Below the pieces are notes generated by a model. That model saw only the letters and a list, made by a program, of their open reading frames with translations, did not search any database and had not been told where the DNA came from. A program made the translations under genes and the position numbers. From positions 77,761 to 141,760 of the forward strand of contig CAZKBZ010000001.1 in assembly GCA_964551175.1 (NCBI GenBank): DNA of 64,000 nucleotides, written 5' to 3'. This document shows, piece after piece, positions 40,566 to 49,790 of the stretch (its first letter is position 1; each line of letters starts with the position of its first letter). The stretch comes from Desulfobulbus_C sp964551175. Its GTDB lineage: Bacteria > Desulfobacterota > Desulfobulbia > Desulfobulbales > Desulfobulbaceae.

Positions 40566-42560
40566 ATGCAAAATAATAAGGGAACAACTGTTCATTCTCA
40601 AAACAATCTTAATAAGGATAACTCACAGCCGGAGATGATGAGGACTTATCTCGGCAGCCTGATGGATGAACCCAATCGCAGGAAACTGATGGATTGCAGC
40701 CGGGAAGTGATGGAACCGATTTACAACGGGTCGACCCGCATGAGACCGGATTCAATTTTCATCAATACAGGTTCAGTTGAAGATATGGCTTATATCCGCG
40801 GTAAGGCCCTGGAGCTCGCTGAAGAACTTCAGCTGGCCATCAAAAACCATACCTGTCATTTTGACGGTCCCGGTGACCAGGGGAGGGATACGGCTAATAC
40901 GAAGTATCTGGCATACGCTGATACGGAAATCAGCTCGTTGCAGAAGAAGCTGGAGCTCTCCGTGGGACGGGAGGAAGTTCTTACCATCATGGATGGTATC
41001 ATGAGGTCCAAAGAGATGATTGTTTCATTCATCTCCCGCGGGCCTGTCGGCAGTTCTGTTGCTGATCCGACATTGCAGATGACAGACTCTTACTATGTTA
41101 TTCACAGTGAGTTTCTGCTGTACAGAATGATGGATCCTGAAACTTTTTCCAGGGAAGTCGCTGATAAGGGCTACATGTTCATCAACTTTCACAGTTCTGG
41201 TGCGCTTACCGATACGAATGTGTCGGCAAATCTTGACCAGAGGCGCATTTATATGGATGTGGAGAATTTTTGTTCATACAGTTGCAACAACCAGTATGCC
41301 GGCAACTCCATTGCTCCGAAAAAGATCAATCACCGCTTCGCCAACATGAACGATATCCGCAATTATTTCGGGCGGCGACTTGATGAGCATATGTTTGTAA
41401 CCGGCTTTGCAATGGAGGACGATGTGGTCTATTTTGCCGGGGCCTATCCGTCCGGCTGCGGAAAAACAGGTACGGCCATGACCGGAACGCACCTTGTGGG
41501 TGATGATCTGGCCAAAATTTTCATTGATTCTGCAAGTGGTGAGGTGCGGGCGGTGAACCCGGAACGGGGCATGTTTGGAATCATAGAGGGAGTGAACCGG
41601 GAAGATGATCCGGAGACCATGCAGGTTCTGACTGAAGAGGGTAATGAGGTCATCTTTTCAAATCTGCTGTTGAGCAACGGTAAACCATACTGGAATGACA
41701 TGGGAGAGCCTCTGCCGGAAAAAGGACGTAACTTCGAGGGAGAGTGGACAGCAGAATCCGGCAAGCCGGCCTCACATAAAAATGCCCGTTTCACCATCCT
41801 GCTGGATGCTCTGGAAAATTACGATTCTGCTGTTGAAAAGCCGGAAGGTGTGAAGTTGAGTGGACTGCTCTACGGCGGCCGGGATTACACAACCATGCCC
41901 ACCATTGTCATGGCCCATGACTGGCTGGGCAGTGTTGTCCATGGTGCCATCATACGCTCGGCTACAACTGCCACCGAGATCGGTGCAGACGGCAGTGAAA
42001 AAAGATCTCCATTTGCCAATGAGGCTTTTTTTCCCGGCCCACTGGCCCAGTATATCAAACATTATATTGCCTTTGGTGAAAACCCGGATATCGCACCGGA
42101 AAACCTTCCGTCCGGGTTCCAGGTCAACTACTGGCTGCACAAGAGCGGCCGTGGTATTCTTGCTCCGGGAGAAGCTGACGGCCTTATTGGAGAAAAGCGT
42201 GATACCAAGGTGTGGATGCGGATCATGGCCCTGATGCACCAGGGAAAGGTCGAAACAATCTGGACACCGATCGGTCGTATTCCCGGCTACCGGGATTTGA
42301 AAATGCTGTTCAGGGAGGTCATTGAAAAAGAATACAAAAAAGAGATCTATACCTTGCAGTTTTCGCTGTATATAGACAATCTGCTCAAACGAATTGAAAT
42401 GTCCATTGCCGAGTTTTCTCAAGAAGAAGGCATGCCTGATGCTTTTTTCAAGGTCCTGAATACCTGGAAGCAGGACCTGGTTGTCTTGAGGGAAACTGTT
42501 GGCCCGATTGTGACGCCGGACCAGATGATTGAATATGCAGCTGCCGGCCGGTCCCGTTGA
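40566..42560 (+). CDS. Divergent GTP-type phosphoenolpyruvate carboxykinase
   Basis: This 664-residue protein matches PEPCK (GTP): it has a P-loop AYPSGCGKTGTAM (canonical PSACGKT), the NPERGMFGIIEGVN stretch corresponding to the family NPENGFFGVAPG motif, and a C-terminal nucleotide-binding region. The N-terminal and middle parts differ from the usual type (HSSGALTDTNVSANLD instead of the standard GGNS region), so it belongs to a divergent clade found in deltaproteobacteria. It interconverts oxaloacetate and PEP; direction is unknown. It is monocistronic, convergent with the Usp gene. A different kinase-like activity cannot be excluded. Confidence 0.85.
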   Translation: MQNNKGTTVHSQNNLNKDNSQPEMMRTYLGSLMDEPNRRKLMDCSREVMEPIYNGSTRMRPDSIFINTGSVEDMAYIRGKALELAEELQLAIKNHTCHFDGPGDQGRDTANTKYLAYADTEISSLQKKLELSVGREEVLTIMDGIMRSKEMIVSFISRGPVGSSVADPTLQMTDSYYVIHSEFLLYRMMDPETFSREVADKGYMFINFHSSGALTDTNVSANLDQRRIYMDVENFCSYSCNNQYAGNSIAPKKINHRFANMNDIRNYFGRRLDEHMFVTGFAMEDDVVYFAGAYPSGCGKTGTAMTGTHLVGDDLAKIFIDSASGEVRAVNPERGMFGIIEGVNREDDPETMQVLTEEGNEVIFSNLLLSNGKPYWNDMGEPLPEKGRNFEGEWTAESGKPASHKNARFTILLDALENYDSAVEKPEGVKLSGLLYGGRDYTTMPTIVMAHDWLGSVVHGAIIRSATTATEIGADGSEKRSPFANEAFFPGPLAQYIKHYIAFGENPDIAPENLPSGFQVNYWLHKSGRGILAPGEADGLIGEKRDTKVWMRIMALMHQGKVETIWTPIGRIPGYRDLKMLFREVIEKEYKKEIYTLQFSLYIDNLLKRIEMSIAEFSQEEGMPDAFFKVLNTWKQDLVVLRETVGPIVTPDQMIEYAAAGRSR

Positions 42561-42577
42561 GAGGAAAGTAGCCGGTA

Positions 42578-43504
42578 TTATCCTACCAGCCAGATAGCCA
42601 TATTCTGGGCCTGTTTCATTGTTCTGTCTGAGACTCCTCCCAGCAGGCCTTTGTCGACCTGTCGGCCTCTGCGTCCGATGACGATTGTACCGCAGCCGTG
42701 TTTCTTTGCCTGCCGCAACAGGTCGTGACTGGCCTCCAGATCCCTGTGAGGCGGGATCTCTGATATCTGTTTTTCATCTACACCATTGTCTACCAGTATC
42801 CTGGCATGGGCCCGGTAGAGGTGATTTTCCAGATCCAGGTGCTCGTTGCACCAATCTTCTCCCCACTGCTCATGAAACTGGTGAGGTTCCGCCGGCTGCG
42901 TGGAACCGAAAACAGAGCTGGAATGGTAGAGAAAGATCTGCATTTTCGGATTGTGCTGCATGATAAACGCGAGATGATCTGCCGCCAGGAGGGATTCCGG
43001 AGTTGCATGCACAGACAGCAGGAAACGGGTGGAGGTCACTTCACCGTCAATTATCCAGAGCGGTACTTCATGACATTTCGTGATCAGGTCTGCTGAAACA
43101 CTGCCCATGAACATCTCACCGACCCTGCCGACTCCCCGTCTACCGATAAGCAGACCGTCATAGATGCCCTGGTTGGCATGATGGTGAATAGAGGTCGCAA
43201 TGGATGAGGTATACGATTCAACAGTGAACTCGACCTGCTCTTCAGTAAATCCGTTTCGCAGGAGTCGGTCGCGGGCATCTTCCAGATATCGCCTGGCTTT
43301 TGCCTTGCGGAGTTCGACTGCAGGCGTGTCGCCACGCAGGGGATCAACATCCAGCATCCAGTTCTGATCAGTGCTGCCTGCGGACACCACACTGAGCAGC
43401 TGCAGACTGAAATCCGGGTCGTTTTTGAACAGACGGATCAGGTAGTCAACACTGTTTGAGCTGTACACTGAACCATCAATTGCAACCAGAACCTTTTTTT
43501 TCAT
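42578..43504 (-). CDS. Tandem universal stress protein
   Basis: This protein (308 residues from the ATG at 43504, which has GAGGAA upstream; a longer frame from 43552 lacks one) has two UspA domains. The first begins MKKKVLVAIDGSVYSSNSVDY and has a GRRGVGRVGEMFMGSVS nucleotide-binding loop; the second begins near residue 160 and ends with GRRGRQVDKGLLGGVS. Glycine-rich loops suggest ATP binding. Two-domain Usp proteins respond to general stress. It is convergent with the PEPCK gene. Confidence 0.9.
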   Translation of the reverse strand: MKKKVLVAIDGSVYSSNSVDYLIRLFKNDPDFSLQLLSVVSAGSTDQNWMLDVDPLRGDTPAVELRKAKARRYLEDARDRLLRNGFTEEQVEFTVESYTSSIATSIHHHANQGIYDGLLIGRRGVGRVGEMFMGSVSADLITKCHEVPLWIIDGEVTSTRFLLSVHATPESLLAADHLAFIMQHNPKMQIFLYHSSSVFGSTQPAEPHQFHEQWGEDWCNEHLDLENHLYRAHARILVDNGVDEKQISEIPPHRDLEASHDLLRQAKKHGCGTIVIGRRGRQVDKGLLGGVSDRTMKQAQNMAIWLVG

Positions 43505-43683
43505 GGTACATTCCTCAGCAAGGGGGCAGATGAGCCCGTGTAAACTATTCATGGCACCCTGAAGGGTGAGCGGGGTAACCTGAACAAGCTTTGTTGGCCG
43601 GTAGTGAACCGTTAACCTGCATTAATAATACGATATGTTCTTAAAAAGAGGAAGAAAAAAACAAACCTGATAGTATACCACCA

Positions 43684-44649
43684 TCAGGTCGTCGCCAGAT
43701 AGTAGAAGAGTGCCACCACGGCAATGGAGATGGTCCGGAAACTCTGGCTGAACGCAATCAGCTGCATGGCCAGGCGTGGTTTAAAGATGCCGGCATAGTA
43801 AGGGAACTGGTGTCGTACGGCGCGAATGGGAGAGGAGAGGACATTACCCACCAGCAGCGCCAGCACCACCTGCTTGTAGTCCATGCTTCCATCCTGGAGC
43901 AGGGCGCCGGCTGCTGCCAGTCCTGCTGTAAATTCAGCAGCTACCTGCAGGGCGATGATGGACAGGGCCTTTGGGGAGAGCCAGGAGAGAAAGGAGAGGT
44001 GAGCGGCCATGAAGTTTTCCAGCATGGCAAACATTCCGGCCCGGGCAAGGAAGAAGAACAGGATATAAATGGGAACCGTGAAGCGGATAATTTTACGGAT
44101 TCTCAGTTTAAATCGCTTCATGGTCCGTTGCCAGGCCGTTTTCAGCGTATTGGCTTCAGTGGTTTTCTGCTGCTGTCCGTTGCCGGAATTATTTTCTGCA
44201 AGCAGGAAATGACTCAGCACGGTAATGGCCAGGGTGCGCAGGATTGCGGCACCAAGAGTCAGTCCGATATAAATTACAGCTGCTCCTTTGATCAGGGGAG
44301 CGGTAATGAAAAAGGTGGTGGGCAGGTGCAGGAAGTAGGTGGGCAGGCTGTTGAACAGGTTGGCAAGCACCAGCTCTTTTTTACTGATCTCTTTTTTTTC
44401 ATAGGCCTCTGCCAGCATGGTATTTGCAGCCACTCCGGAAAAAAAGGCCATGGAAAAAGACGCTCCGGTAATGGGAGAGAGGTGCCCGAAACGGGTCAGC
44501 GGTCTTGCCACTACCGCCATCTTCCTGGTCCAGTTCAGAGCTTCGATAAATCCGGCAACCAGCAGGCCGATGGATATGAAGATCAGCAGTCGGAGCAGGG
44601 GCCAGCCAAGCTGATGCCAGAGCAGAGAAAAGGTGTCTTGAAAAGCCAT
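43684..44649 (-). CDS. Gate-domain (nucleoside-recognition-like) membrane protein
   Basis: This 321-residue integral membrane protein has about eight helices. The segments GASFSMAFFSGVAANTMLAEAY (start GASFSMAFFSGVA) and LANLFNSLPTYFLHLPTTFF, and VLALLVGNVLSSPIRAVRHQFPYY near the end, fit the Gate/nucleoside-recognition family, also found within FeoB-like transporters. The substrate is unknown. The ATG at 44649 lies two bases from a scaffold gap, so an operon link to the solute-binding gene beyond is possible but unseen. Confidence 0.75.
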   Translation of the reverse strand: MAFQDTFSLLWHQLGWPLLRLLIFISIGLLVAGFIEALNWTRKMAVVARPLTRFGHLSPITGASFSMAFFSGVAANTMLAEAYEKKEISKKELVLANLFNSLPTYFLHLPTTFFITAPLIKGAAVIYIGLTLGAAILRTLAITVLSHFLLAENNSGNGQQQKTTEANTLKTAWQRTMKRFKLRIRKIIRFTVPIYILFFFLARAGMFAMLENFMAAHLSFLSWLSPKALSIIALQVAAEFTAGLAAAGALLQDGSMDYKQVVLALLVGNVLSSPIRAVRHQFPYYAGIFKPRLAMQLIAFSQSFRTISIAVVALFYYLATT

Positions 44650-44650
44650 G

Positions 44651-44750
44651 NNNNNNNNNNNNNNNNNNNNNNNNNNNNNNNNNNNNNNNNNNNNNNNNNN
44701 NNNNNNNNNNNNNNNNNNNNNNNNNNNNNNNNNNNNNNNNNNNNNNNNNN
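44651..44750. other. Scaffold gap (100 N)
   Basis: Exactly 100 N separate the membrane protein gene from the 3' end of the solute-binding protein gene, whose last codons are missing. Confidence 0.99.
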
Positions 44751-45469
44751 TTGAAATATTTCTGTTTTTTTAACTCGGTGATTTTTGTGTTGATCTCCGG
44801 CAGCAGGTTGAAATAGGGAGATTTTTTAGAAATGGTCATGTGGAAATGCTGGATAGAGACCGGTTTATCCAAAAAATCAATCTTATCTTCAGCGTTAAGG
44901 AGTTTGGCGTAGATAATTGCCGGAAAGAGGTCGATGATCAGATAGTCAGCCGTATCTTCAGCAAGCATCTGAAAGGCGCGTTCATAGGGAAGATAGCTGA
45001 CGTTCAGCTTTGTTTTGATAAAGGTATCAAATTTTTCTCCAAAACTCTCTCCGGTATGGGCTACACCTTTTTTGCCGACAAGGGAGTCCCAGGAAGCATA
45101 GGGAAACTGGTCATCTTTTTTCACCACAATAACCACCGGGCTTTCAAGGTAAGGGACAGTATAGTCCATATAGCTCCGCCGCTCCTTATTCTCGTAAGCC
45201 GATACAATCATATCTACAGCACCGCTTCTGGCCTTGTCCTGGACTTCCTGCCAGCTGCCTTCAGTCCGTATGACATATGGAACCTTGAGCTCGGTCATGA
45301 TCTTTGCCGCCACTTCCGGGCCCACGCCCAGGAGTTTACCTCTTTTCTCCCAGGAAACGGGAGGTCCGTCCGGATTGCCCGAAATGATCATGGGATCTGC
45401 CGCCCTGCTCTGAACAGAGGTAACCAGAACTGCAGCCAGAAGAACTGAGAACAGAGATATATAACGCAT
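44751..45469 (-). CDS. Periplasmic solute-binding protein, family 3, 3' end missing
   Basis: The visible 239 residues start with a signal peptide (MRYISLFSVLLAAVLVTSV, cleavage near SRA-ADP) and belong to the family 3 amino-acid-type solute-binding proteins: GPEVAAKIMTEL, GSWQEVQDKARSGAVDMIVSAY region and the EDTADYLIIDL stretch. GGAG lies eight bases before the ATG at 45469; an earlier in-frame ATG is unsupported. The C-terminus falls in the gap, so the protein is probably only a few residues longer. No ABC permease genes are adjacent; it may serve a sensor or a transporter elsewhere. Confidence 0.88.
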
Positions 45470-45548
45470 GCTGACTCCTGAAGTTGATTTATACTTTTTG
45501 TTTTGTTGATGGCGGTAAGATTCGCTGCCCTGTGAGCAGACATCTTTT

Positions 45549-47423
45549 TTAATGCTCAGTCCAGCTAAAAGCAATCACAGATTTGGGCAGCAGGCTGTGA
45601 CTGTACAGATGCCGGGGATCGTCGACCAGCAGAAAATCATATTGCACGGAAAACCTCCGGAAAAATGTATCGGCAACAGTAGATAGAGGAGATTTTCTCC
45701 CTGCCTGGAATGCATCTGCCCTGCCAATGCTTTTCAAAAGCAGTTCTGCGGGGGTTTCTGCCTCGCGAATGTAAATTCCGCTGTCTGTCTCCAGTCCGGC
45801 CAACTCGGCGGCAGCTGTTACAGCGTCTTCCAGGGTACCCAGCTGGTCAACCAGACCCAGTTCAAGGGCAGTGGCTCCATCCCAGACCCTGCCCTCGGCA
45901 ATCTGTTCTACCCGGGCAGGATCCATGTTTCGTCCCCTGGCAACGATATCGACAAATCGATGGTAACCGCGTTCCACTCCCAGTTGCATGGCTCTGCTGA
46001 AGTCTTCAGGCAGCGATCTTGTCGGGTCACCGACTCCTGCCAGCCTGGTGGTCCCGGTTCCATCGTTGAAAACACCTGCCTTAGCCAGAGTTTTGTCAAA
46101 AGTGGGCAACGCCCCGAAAATACCTATGGAGCCGGTGAGCGTGGTGGGAGAGGCAATAATTTTATCGGCATCAGCCGAAATCCAGTAGGCACCGGAGGCC
46201 GCCATTGATCCCATGGAGATAACGACGGGTTTGCCCGCCTGTCGGGTGAGAAGCAGTTCCCGGCGAATCAGTTCCGAGGCAAAAGCGCTGCCCCCACCGC
46301 TGTCAACACGCAGGACAAGCGCTTTTATGCGGCTGTCTTTTCGTGCTCTGCGAATCTGTTTGTTGAGTGAATCAGAACCGATCTGGCCGACTTTTGATTC
46401 ACCATACACAATATTTCCCTGGGCAACGATGATGCCGACCCTGCCTTCCTCGTCTGGCGGAGATGTAAACGATGGTGTTATGGTTGTAAGATAGTCGCTG
46501 ATACTGATCTGTTTGAAACTGGAGCCTTTTTGATTGCTGCCCACCAGAGTTTCCAGGTATTCTCTTATCTGGTCCCGTGTCTTCAATCCGTCAACCAGCC
46601 CGTTGTTCATGGCCATCTGTCCGGTGTCCCCGCCTGCTGCCCGCATATTGTCCGCCAGCCTGTTGACTGCATTGTTGATTGCCCGGGGCGGGATTTCCCT
46701 GTGGTCTGCAATATCATTGCAGTACAGATTCCACAGGTTGGACAGCCATTTCTGATTTGCCTCTTTGGCTTCAGGCGACATGTTGTTGCGGATAAAAGGT
46801 TCCAGTGCGGATTTAAAGGTTCCGACTTTGAATATATGAAAAGTAACGTCAAGTTTGTCCAGCAGGTCACGCATGTAGAGGCGAAAGACACCAAAACCGG
46901 TCAGGTTGACCGCACCCATGGGGTTGAGATAGATTTCATCGGCCCAGGATGCAAGATAGTACTGTCCCTGGCTCAGGTTATCGCCAAAGGCGATAACAGC
47001 CTTGCCGCTGTCCCTGAACTCGTCAATTACCCTGCCGATGTCCCGTATCTGGTTCAGGCTGGCCTGTTTAAGGTGATCCGGTATAACCAGCAGCAGCTTG
47101 ATGCGGTCATCGACTGCGGCCGCCCGGATAGTGTCAATAATATCCTGGAGCTGCAGTTCCTCGTGCAGCGGTACGCCGGCCATATTGTTTATCACCCGTG
47201 TCATGGGATCAAGGGCAGATTTTTTTTCAACGATTTTGCCCCTGGGTGCAAGAACCAGAGCTGCACCATTCGGTACTTCGGTTTTCGGATGGTAGAGGAG
47301 CATAACCAGGATCATGATAATGAAGGAGAGCAGCAGGAGACTGCTGACAATGGCGGCACCAATGGTCAGGAATTTCCAGGTCCAGCGAAAGGGCAGGGAT
47401 ATCAGTGAGAAAAAAGTTTTCAA
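45549..47423 (-). CDS. sppA: Signal peptide peptidase SppA, long form
   Basis: This 624-residue protein is the 67-kDa-type protease IV. An N-terminal membrane anchor (about residues 18-44) is followed by two peptidase S49 domains. The catalytic Lys is in KVGTFKSALEPF (near 203) and the catalytic Ser in SMGSMAASGAYW (near 408), matching the Ser-Lys dyad split between the two halves in E. coli SppA. It degrades signal peptides left in the membrane after secretion. Length is typical. Confidence 0.95.
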   Translation of the reverse strand: MKTFFSLISLPFRWTWKFLTIGAAIVSSLLLLSFIIMILVMLLYHPKTEVPNGAALVLAPRGKIVEKKSALDPMTRVINNMAGVPLHEELQLQDIIDTIRAAAVDDRIKLLLVIPDHLKQASLNQIRDIGRVIDEFRDSGKAVIAFGDNLSQGQYYLASWADEIYLNPMGAVNLTGFGVFRLYMRDLLDKLDVTFHIFKVGTFKSALEPFIRNNMSPEAKEANQKWLSNLWNLYCNDIADHREIPPRAINNAVNRLADNMRAAGGDTGQMAMNNGLVDGLKTRDQIREYLETLVGSNQKGSSFKQISISDYLTTITPSFTSPPDEEGRVGIIVAQGNIVYGESKVGQIGSDSLNKQIRRARKDSRIKALVLRVDSGGGSAFASELIRRELLLTRQAGKPVVISMGSMAASGAYWISADADKIIASPTTLTGSIGIFGALPTFDKTLAKAGVFNDGTGTTRLAGVGDPTRSLPEDFSRAMQLGVERGYHRFVDIVARGRNMDPARVEQIAEGRVWDGATALELGLVDQLGTLEDAVTAAAELAGLETDSGIYIREAETPAELLLKSIGRADAFQAGRKSPLSTVADTFFRRFSVQYDFLLVDDPRHLYSHSLLPKSVIAFSWTEH

Positions 47424-47773
47424 GATAATACTCCGGGGTCTGAATCGGTCGTTACAGGTACGGATTTTCTACAGGGGGAATAAATAATACCAGTTGCAAC
47501 AGAATACGAGATTTACCATATTTATTCAAGCCGGAGATGGCAGAGTAATGAGTACAGAGCCTGTTTTCATGATAATTGCAAGGCAATGGCTCTTTTGAGA
47601 GTATGCACCTTGTTTTCTCTTGCCTTGGCAGGTAGTAACAGGTACATAAGGTTGGACTGAAATTCACTTGACTGATTCAGGTCTGAATCTGTAATCGGGC
47701 AGGTGGAATTCGTACCCATGTCCGCCGGCGTTCAGCCTGTGGATAATTCCGAAAAATCATCAGTGAGGTATGT
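47424..47773. other. Intergenic region, 350 bases
   Basis: No gene was found between the divergent sppA and lipoprotein genes. A short segment near 47700-47735, read on the - strand, resembles the T-arm and 3' end of a tRNA (GGGTACGAATTCC), but no D-arm or anticodon arm is present, so it may be a decayed tRNA end. Confidence 0.4.
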
Positions 47774-48127
47774 ATGTTGGGAAGTAGACAATGGATAATA
47801 TGGGCAATGTATCTGCTTGCCCTGGGTGGTGTGTTTCTGTTGACGGGTTGCGGCAATACCAAGACCTACGGTGCGGTAAAATTCATCACCATGCCCCAGG
47901 GAGCTGAAGTGGTAAACCTGAAGGATGATGCCAACCTGGGAATGACGCCGATACTGGTTACCTGGGAAGGAAAAGATGCAAAACCGGAATATGTGACCGT
48001 GGAGATCACGAAAAAAGGTTATCAGAATGAAATAACGTCGTTCTGGGTAAACACACGTCATGAAACCCGCGAAGCGGCAGCTGCAGAACCGCAACCCATA
48101 ACTGTTGAACTGAAAAAGAGGAAGTAA
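47774..48127 (+). CDS. Small lipoprotein with PEGA-like domain
   Basis: This 117-residue protein has a lipoprotein signal (lipobox LLTGC, Cys26) and a beta-rich domain resembling PEGA surface repeats (VKFITMPQGAEVVNL, TPILVTWEG and VTVEITKKGY). The next gene, two bases downstream, encodes a similar small lipoprotein, and both are likely periplasmic or outer-membrane-associated. Function unknown. Confidence 0.85.
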   Translation: MLGSRQWIIWAMYLLALGGVFLLTGCGNTKTYGAVKFITMPQGAEVVNLKDDANLGMTPILVTWEGKDAKPEYVTVEITKKGYQNEITSFWVNTRHETREAAAAEPQPITVELKKRK

Positions 48128-48129
48128 CC

Positions 48130-48531
48130 ATGAATTTCCGTGCAAGAATATCAGTTTTCCGTCAGCAGACAGGTTTGCTGCTGGTGTTGTTCCTGGCAGC
48201 CGTTGTTGTATCCGGTTGTTCTTCCAAGGTCCAGACCGTTCAGTTCAAGATCAATTCTGAGCCGGAAGGTTCCCATGTGGTGCTCAATGTCAGCGGTCCT
48301 GAGCGTCCGAATTCTGCAGACTGGATTTATCTCGGCCATACGCCGATCCGTGGAGTCCGTCAGCTTACTGAGGATGAGGCGGAAGAAACCAAGATAACCC
48401 TGAAGGTCATGCATGCAGGTTATTATGACCAGGTCAGGGAGTGGGATGGCGAATCGTTCTGGAACGAGGCTGTTGAACGTGGTGTAATTTTCTGGACCCC
48501 GGAATTGATACCTCACCCGGACACCGAGTAA
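48130..48531 (+). CDS. Small lipoprotein, second of a pair
   Basis: This 133-residue protein has a lipoprotein signal (VVVSGC, Cys30) and a PEGA-like domain (VQFKINSEPEGSHVVLNVSG, YLGHTPIRGVRQL). It is probably a diverged tandem relative of the preceding lipoprotein, from which it is separated by two bases, so both are co-transcribed. Function unknown. Confidence 0.85.
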   Translation: MNFRARISVFRQQTGLLLVLFLAAVVVSGCSSKVQTVQFKINSEPEGSHVVLNVSGPERPNSADWIYLGHTPIRGVRQLTEDEAEETKITLKVMHAGYYDQVREWDGESFWNEAVERGVIFWTPELIPHPDTE

Positions 48532-48701
48532 TCGTAAGTAATCACAGGCACCCCGCCTATGCACTGTTGCAACTGCCCGCATAGTGGGCTATAGCAAACA
48601 GTCATAACAGCACAAATTCTGAGCACCTGAGATCATTTACAATTTCTGGGTAAATGAAACAAAGTGGTTAGCAACCCTGTGACCAGTTACGAGTAATCGA
48701 C

Positions 48702-49790
48702 ATGAAAGTTAACGGTAAACCATACCGTTCCATCTGGCTGGATGATGACGGCCGCCGGGTCATTATAATCGATCAGACCAGATTGCCCCATGGATTTGAA
48801 ACGGTGAGCCTGGCAACAGCGGCTGATGCTGTCCATGCGATCAGTGAAATGCTGGTTCGCGGTGCACCGCTTATCGGAGCGACTGCTGCCTACGGAGTAT
48901 GCCTGGGCCTGGCTGAAGACTGTTCAGACTCCATGCTGGCTTCGGTCTGCTCACGTCTTATCCAGGCACGGCCTACGGCTGTTAACCTGCGCTGGGCAGT
49001 GGAACGGATGCGGGTTGTGCTGACACCTCTGCCCCCGGAGGAACGGCTCGTTGCAGCCTACCGGGAGGCCGAGGCTATCTGTGATGAGGATGTTCAGGTC
49101 AATGAATCTCTGGGAGTACATGGTCTGGAGCTTATAAAAAAATATTATGAAAATAAGGATCAGCCCGTCAACATCCTGACCCATTGCAATGCGGGCTGGC
49201 TGGCCACTGTCGACTGGGGCACCGCTCTTTCCCCGGTCTACAAGGCCCATGAGGCCGGTATTCCCATCCACGTCTGGGTCGATGAAACCCGTCCCCGTAA
49301 CCAGGGTGCCCATCTGACCGCCTGGGAGCTTGCAGCAGCAGGAATAGATCATCACCTGATTGTGGATAATGGTGGCGGCCATCTCATGCAGCAGGAAGAA
49401 GTAGATCTCTGCATTGTCGGTACGGACCGGACGGCCGCCAACGGTGATGTCTGCAACAAAATCGGGACTTACCTGAAAGCACTTGCAGCGGCTGACAACA
49501 ATATTCCCTTTTATGTAGCACTGCCGTCCTCGACCATTGATTGGACTCTGGATGAAGGGGCAGCCATACCCATTGAAGAGCGGTCTGAAGATGAAGTCCT
49601 GCAGGTTTCCGGCCGGTATCCGGATGGTACTGTGGGGTTGGTCAACATTGCTCCCAAACAGACACGGGCCGTTAATCCGGCATTTGATATTACTCCGGCC
49701 CGGCTGGTAACCGGACTGATAACAGAATGCGGTGTCTGTGAGGCGAGCCGCCAGGGGTTGCTTTCCCTGTTTCCCGAGTACCGGAAATGA
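48702..49790 (+). CDS. mtnA: Methylthioribose-1-phosphate isomerase-like protein MtnA
   Basis: This 362-residue protein is an aldose-ketose isomerase of the eIF2B-alpha/MtnA family. It has the RGAPLIGATAAYG substrate loop, the catalytic Cys in THCNAGWLAT (near 162) and the Asp in GTDRTAANGDVCNKIGTY (near 246). It converts 5-methylthioribose-1-phosphate (or 5-deoxyribose-1-phosphate) to the ribulose isomer. The next gene encodes a class II aldolase and overlaps by four bases, forming the core of a DHAP-shunt-type salvage route rather than the full methionine cycle. Confidence 0.95.
   Translation: MKVNGKPYRSIWLDDDGRRVIIIDQTRLPHGFETVSLATAADAVHAISEMLVRGAPLIGATAAYGVCLGLAEDCSDSMLASVCSRLIQARPTAVNLRWAVERMRVVLTPLPPEERLVAAYREAEAICDEDVQVNESLGVHGLELIKKYYENKDQPVNILTHCNAGWLATVDWGTALSPVYKAHEAGIPIHVWVDETRPRNQGAHLTAWELAAAGIDHHLIVDNGGGHLMQQEEVDLCIVGTDRTAANGDVCNKIGTYLKALAAADNNIPFYVALPSSTIDWTLDEGAAIPIEERSEDEVLQVSGRYPDGTVGLVNIAPKQTRAVNPAFDITPARLVTGLITECGVCEASRQGLLSLFPEYRK

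Noticed and set aside
43810..44650. Long + strand open frame opposite the Gate-domain membrane protein
   Set aside because: The reverse strand encodes a convincing membrane protein; the + frame is Gly/Gln-rich shadow sequence running into a gap.
46530..47408. Open frame of 292 codons on the + strand across sppA
   Set aside because: Antisense to an intact SppA with both catalytic residues; the translation shows no domain.
47695..47740. tRNA-like T-arm on the - strand
   Set aside because: Only the T-arm and a 3'-like end are suggestive; the T-loop is altered and no D-arm, anticodon arm or acceptor pairing is present.
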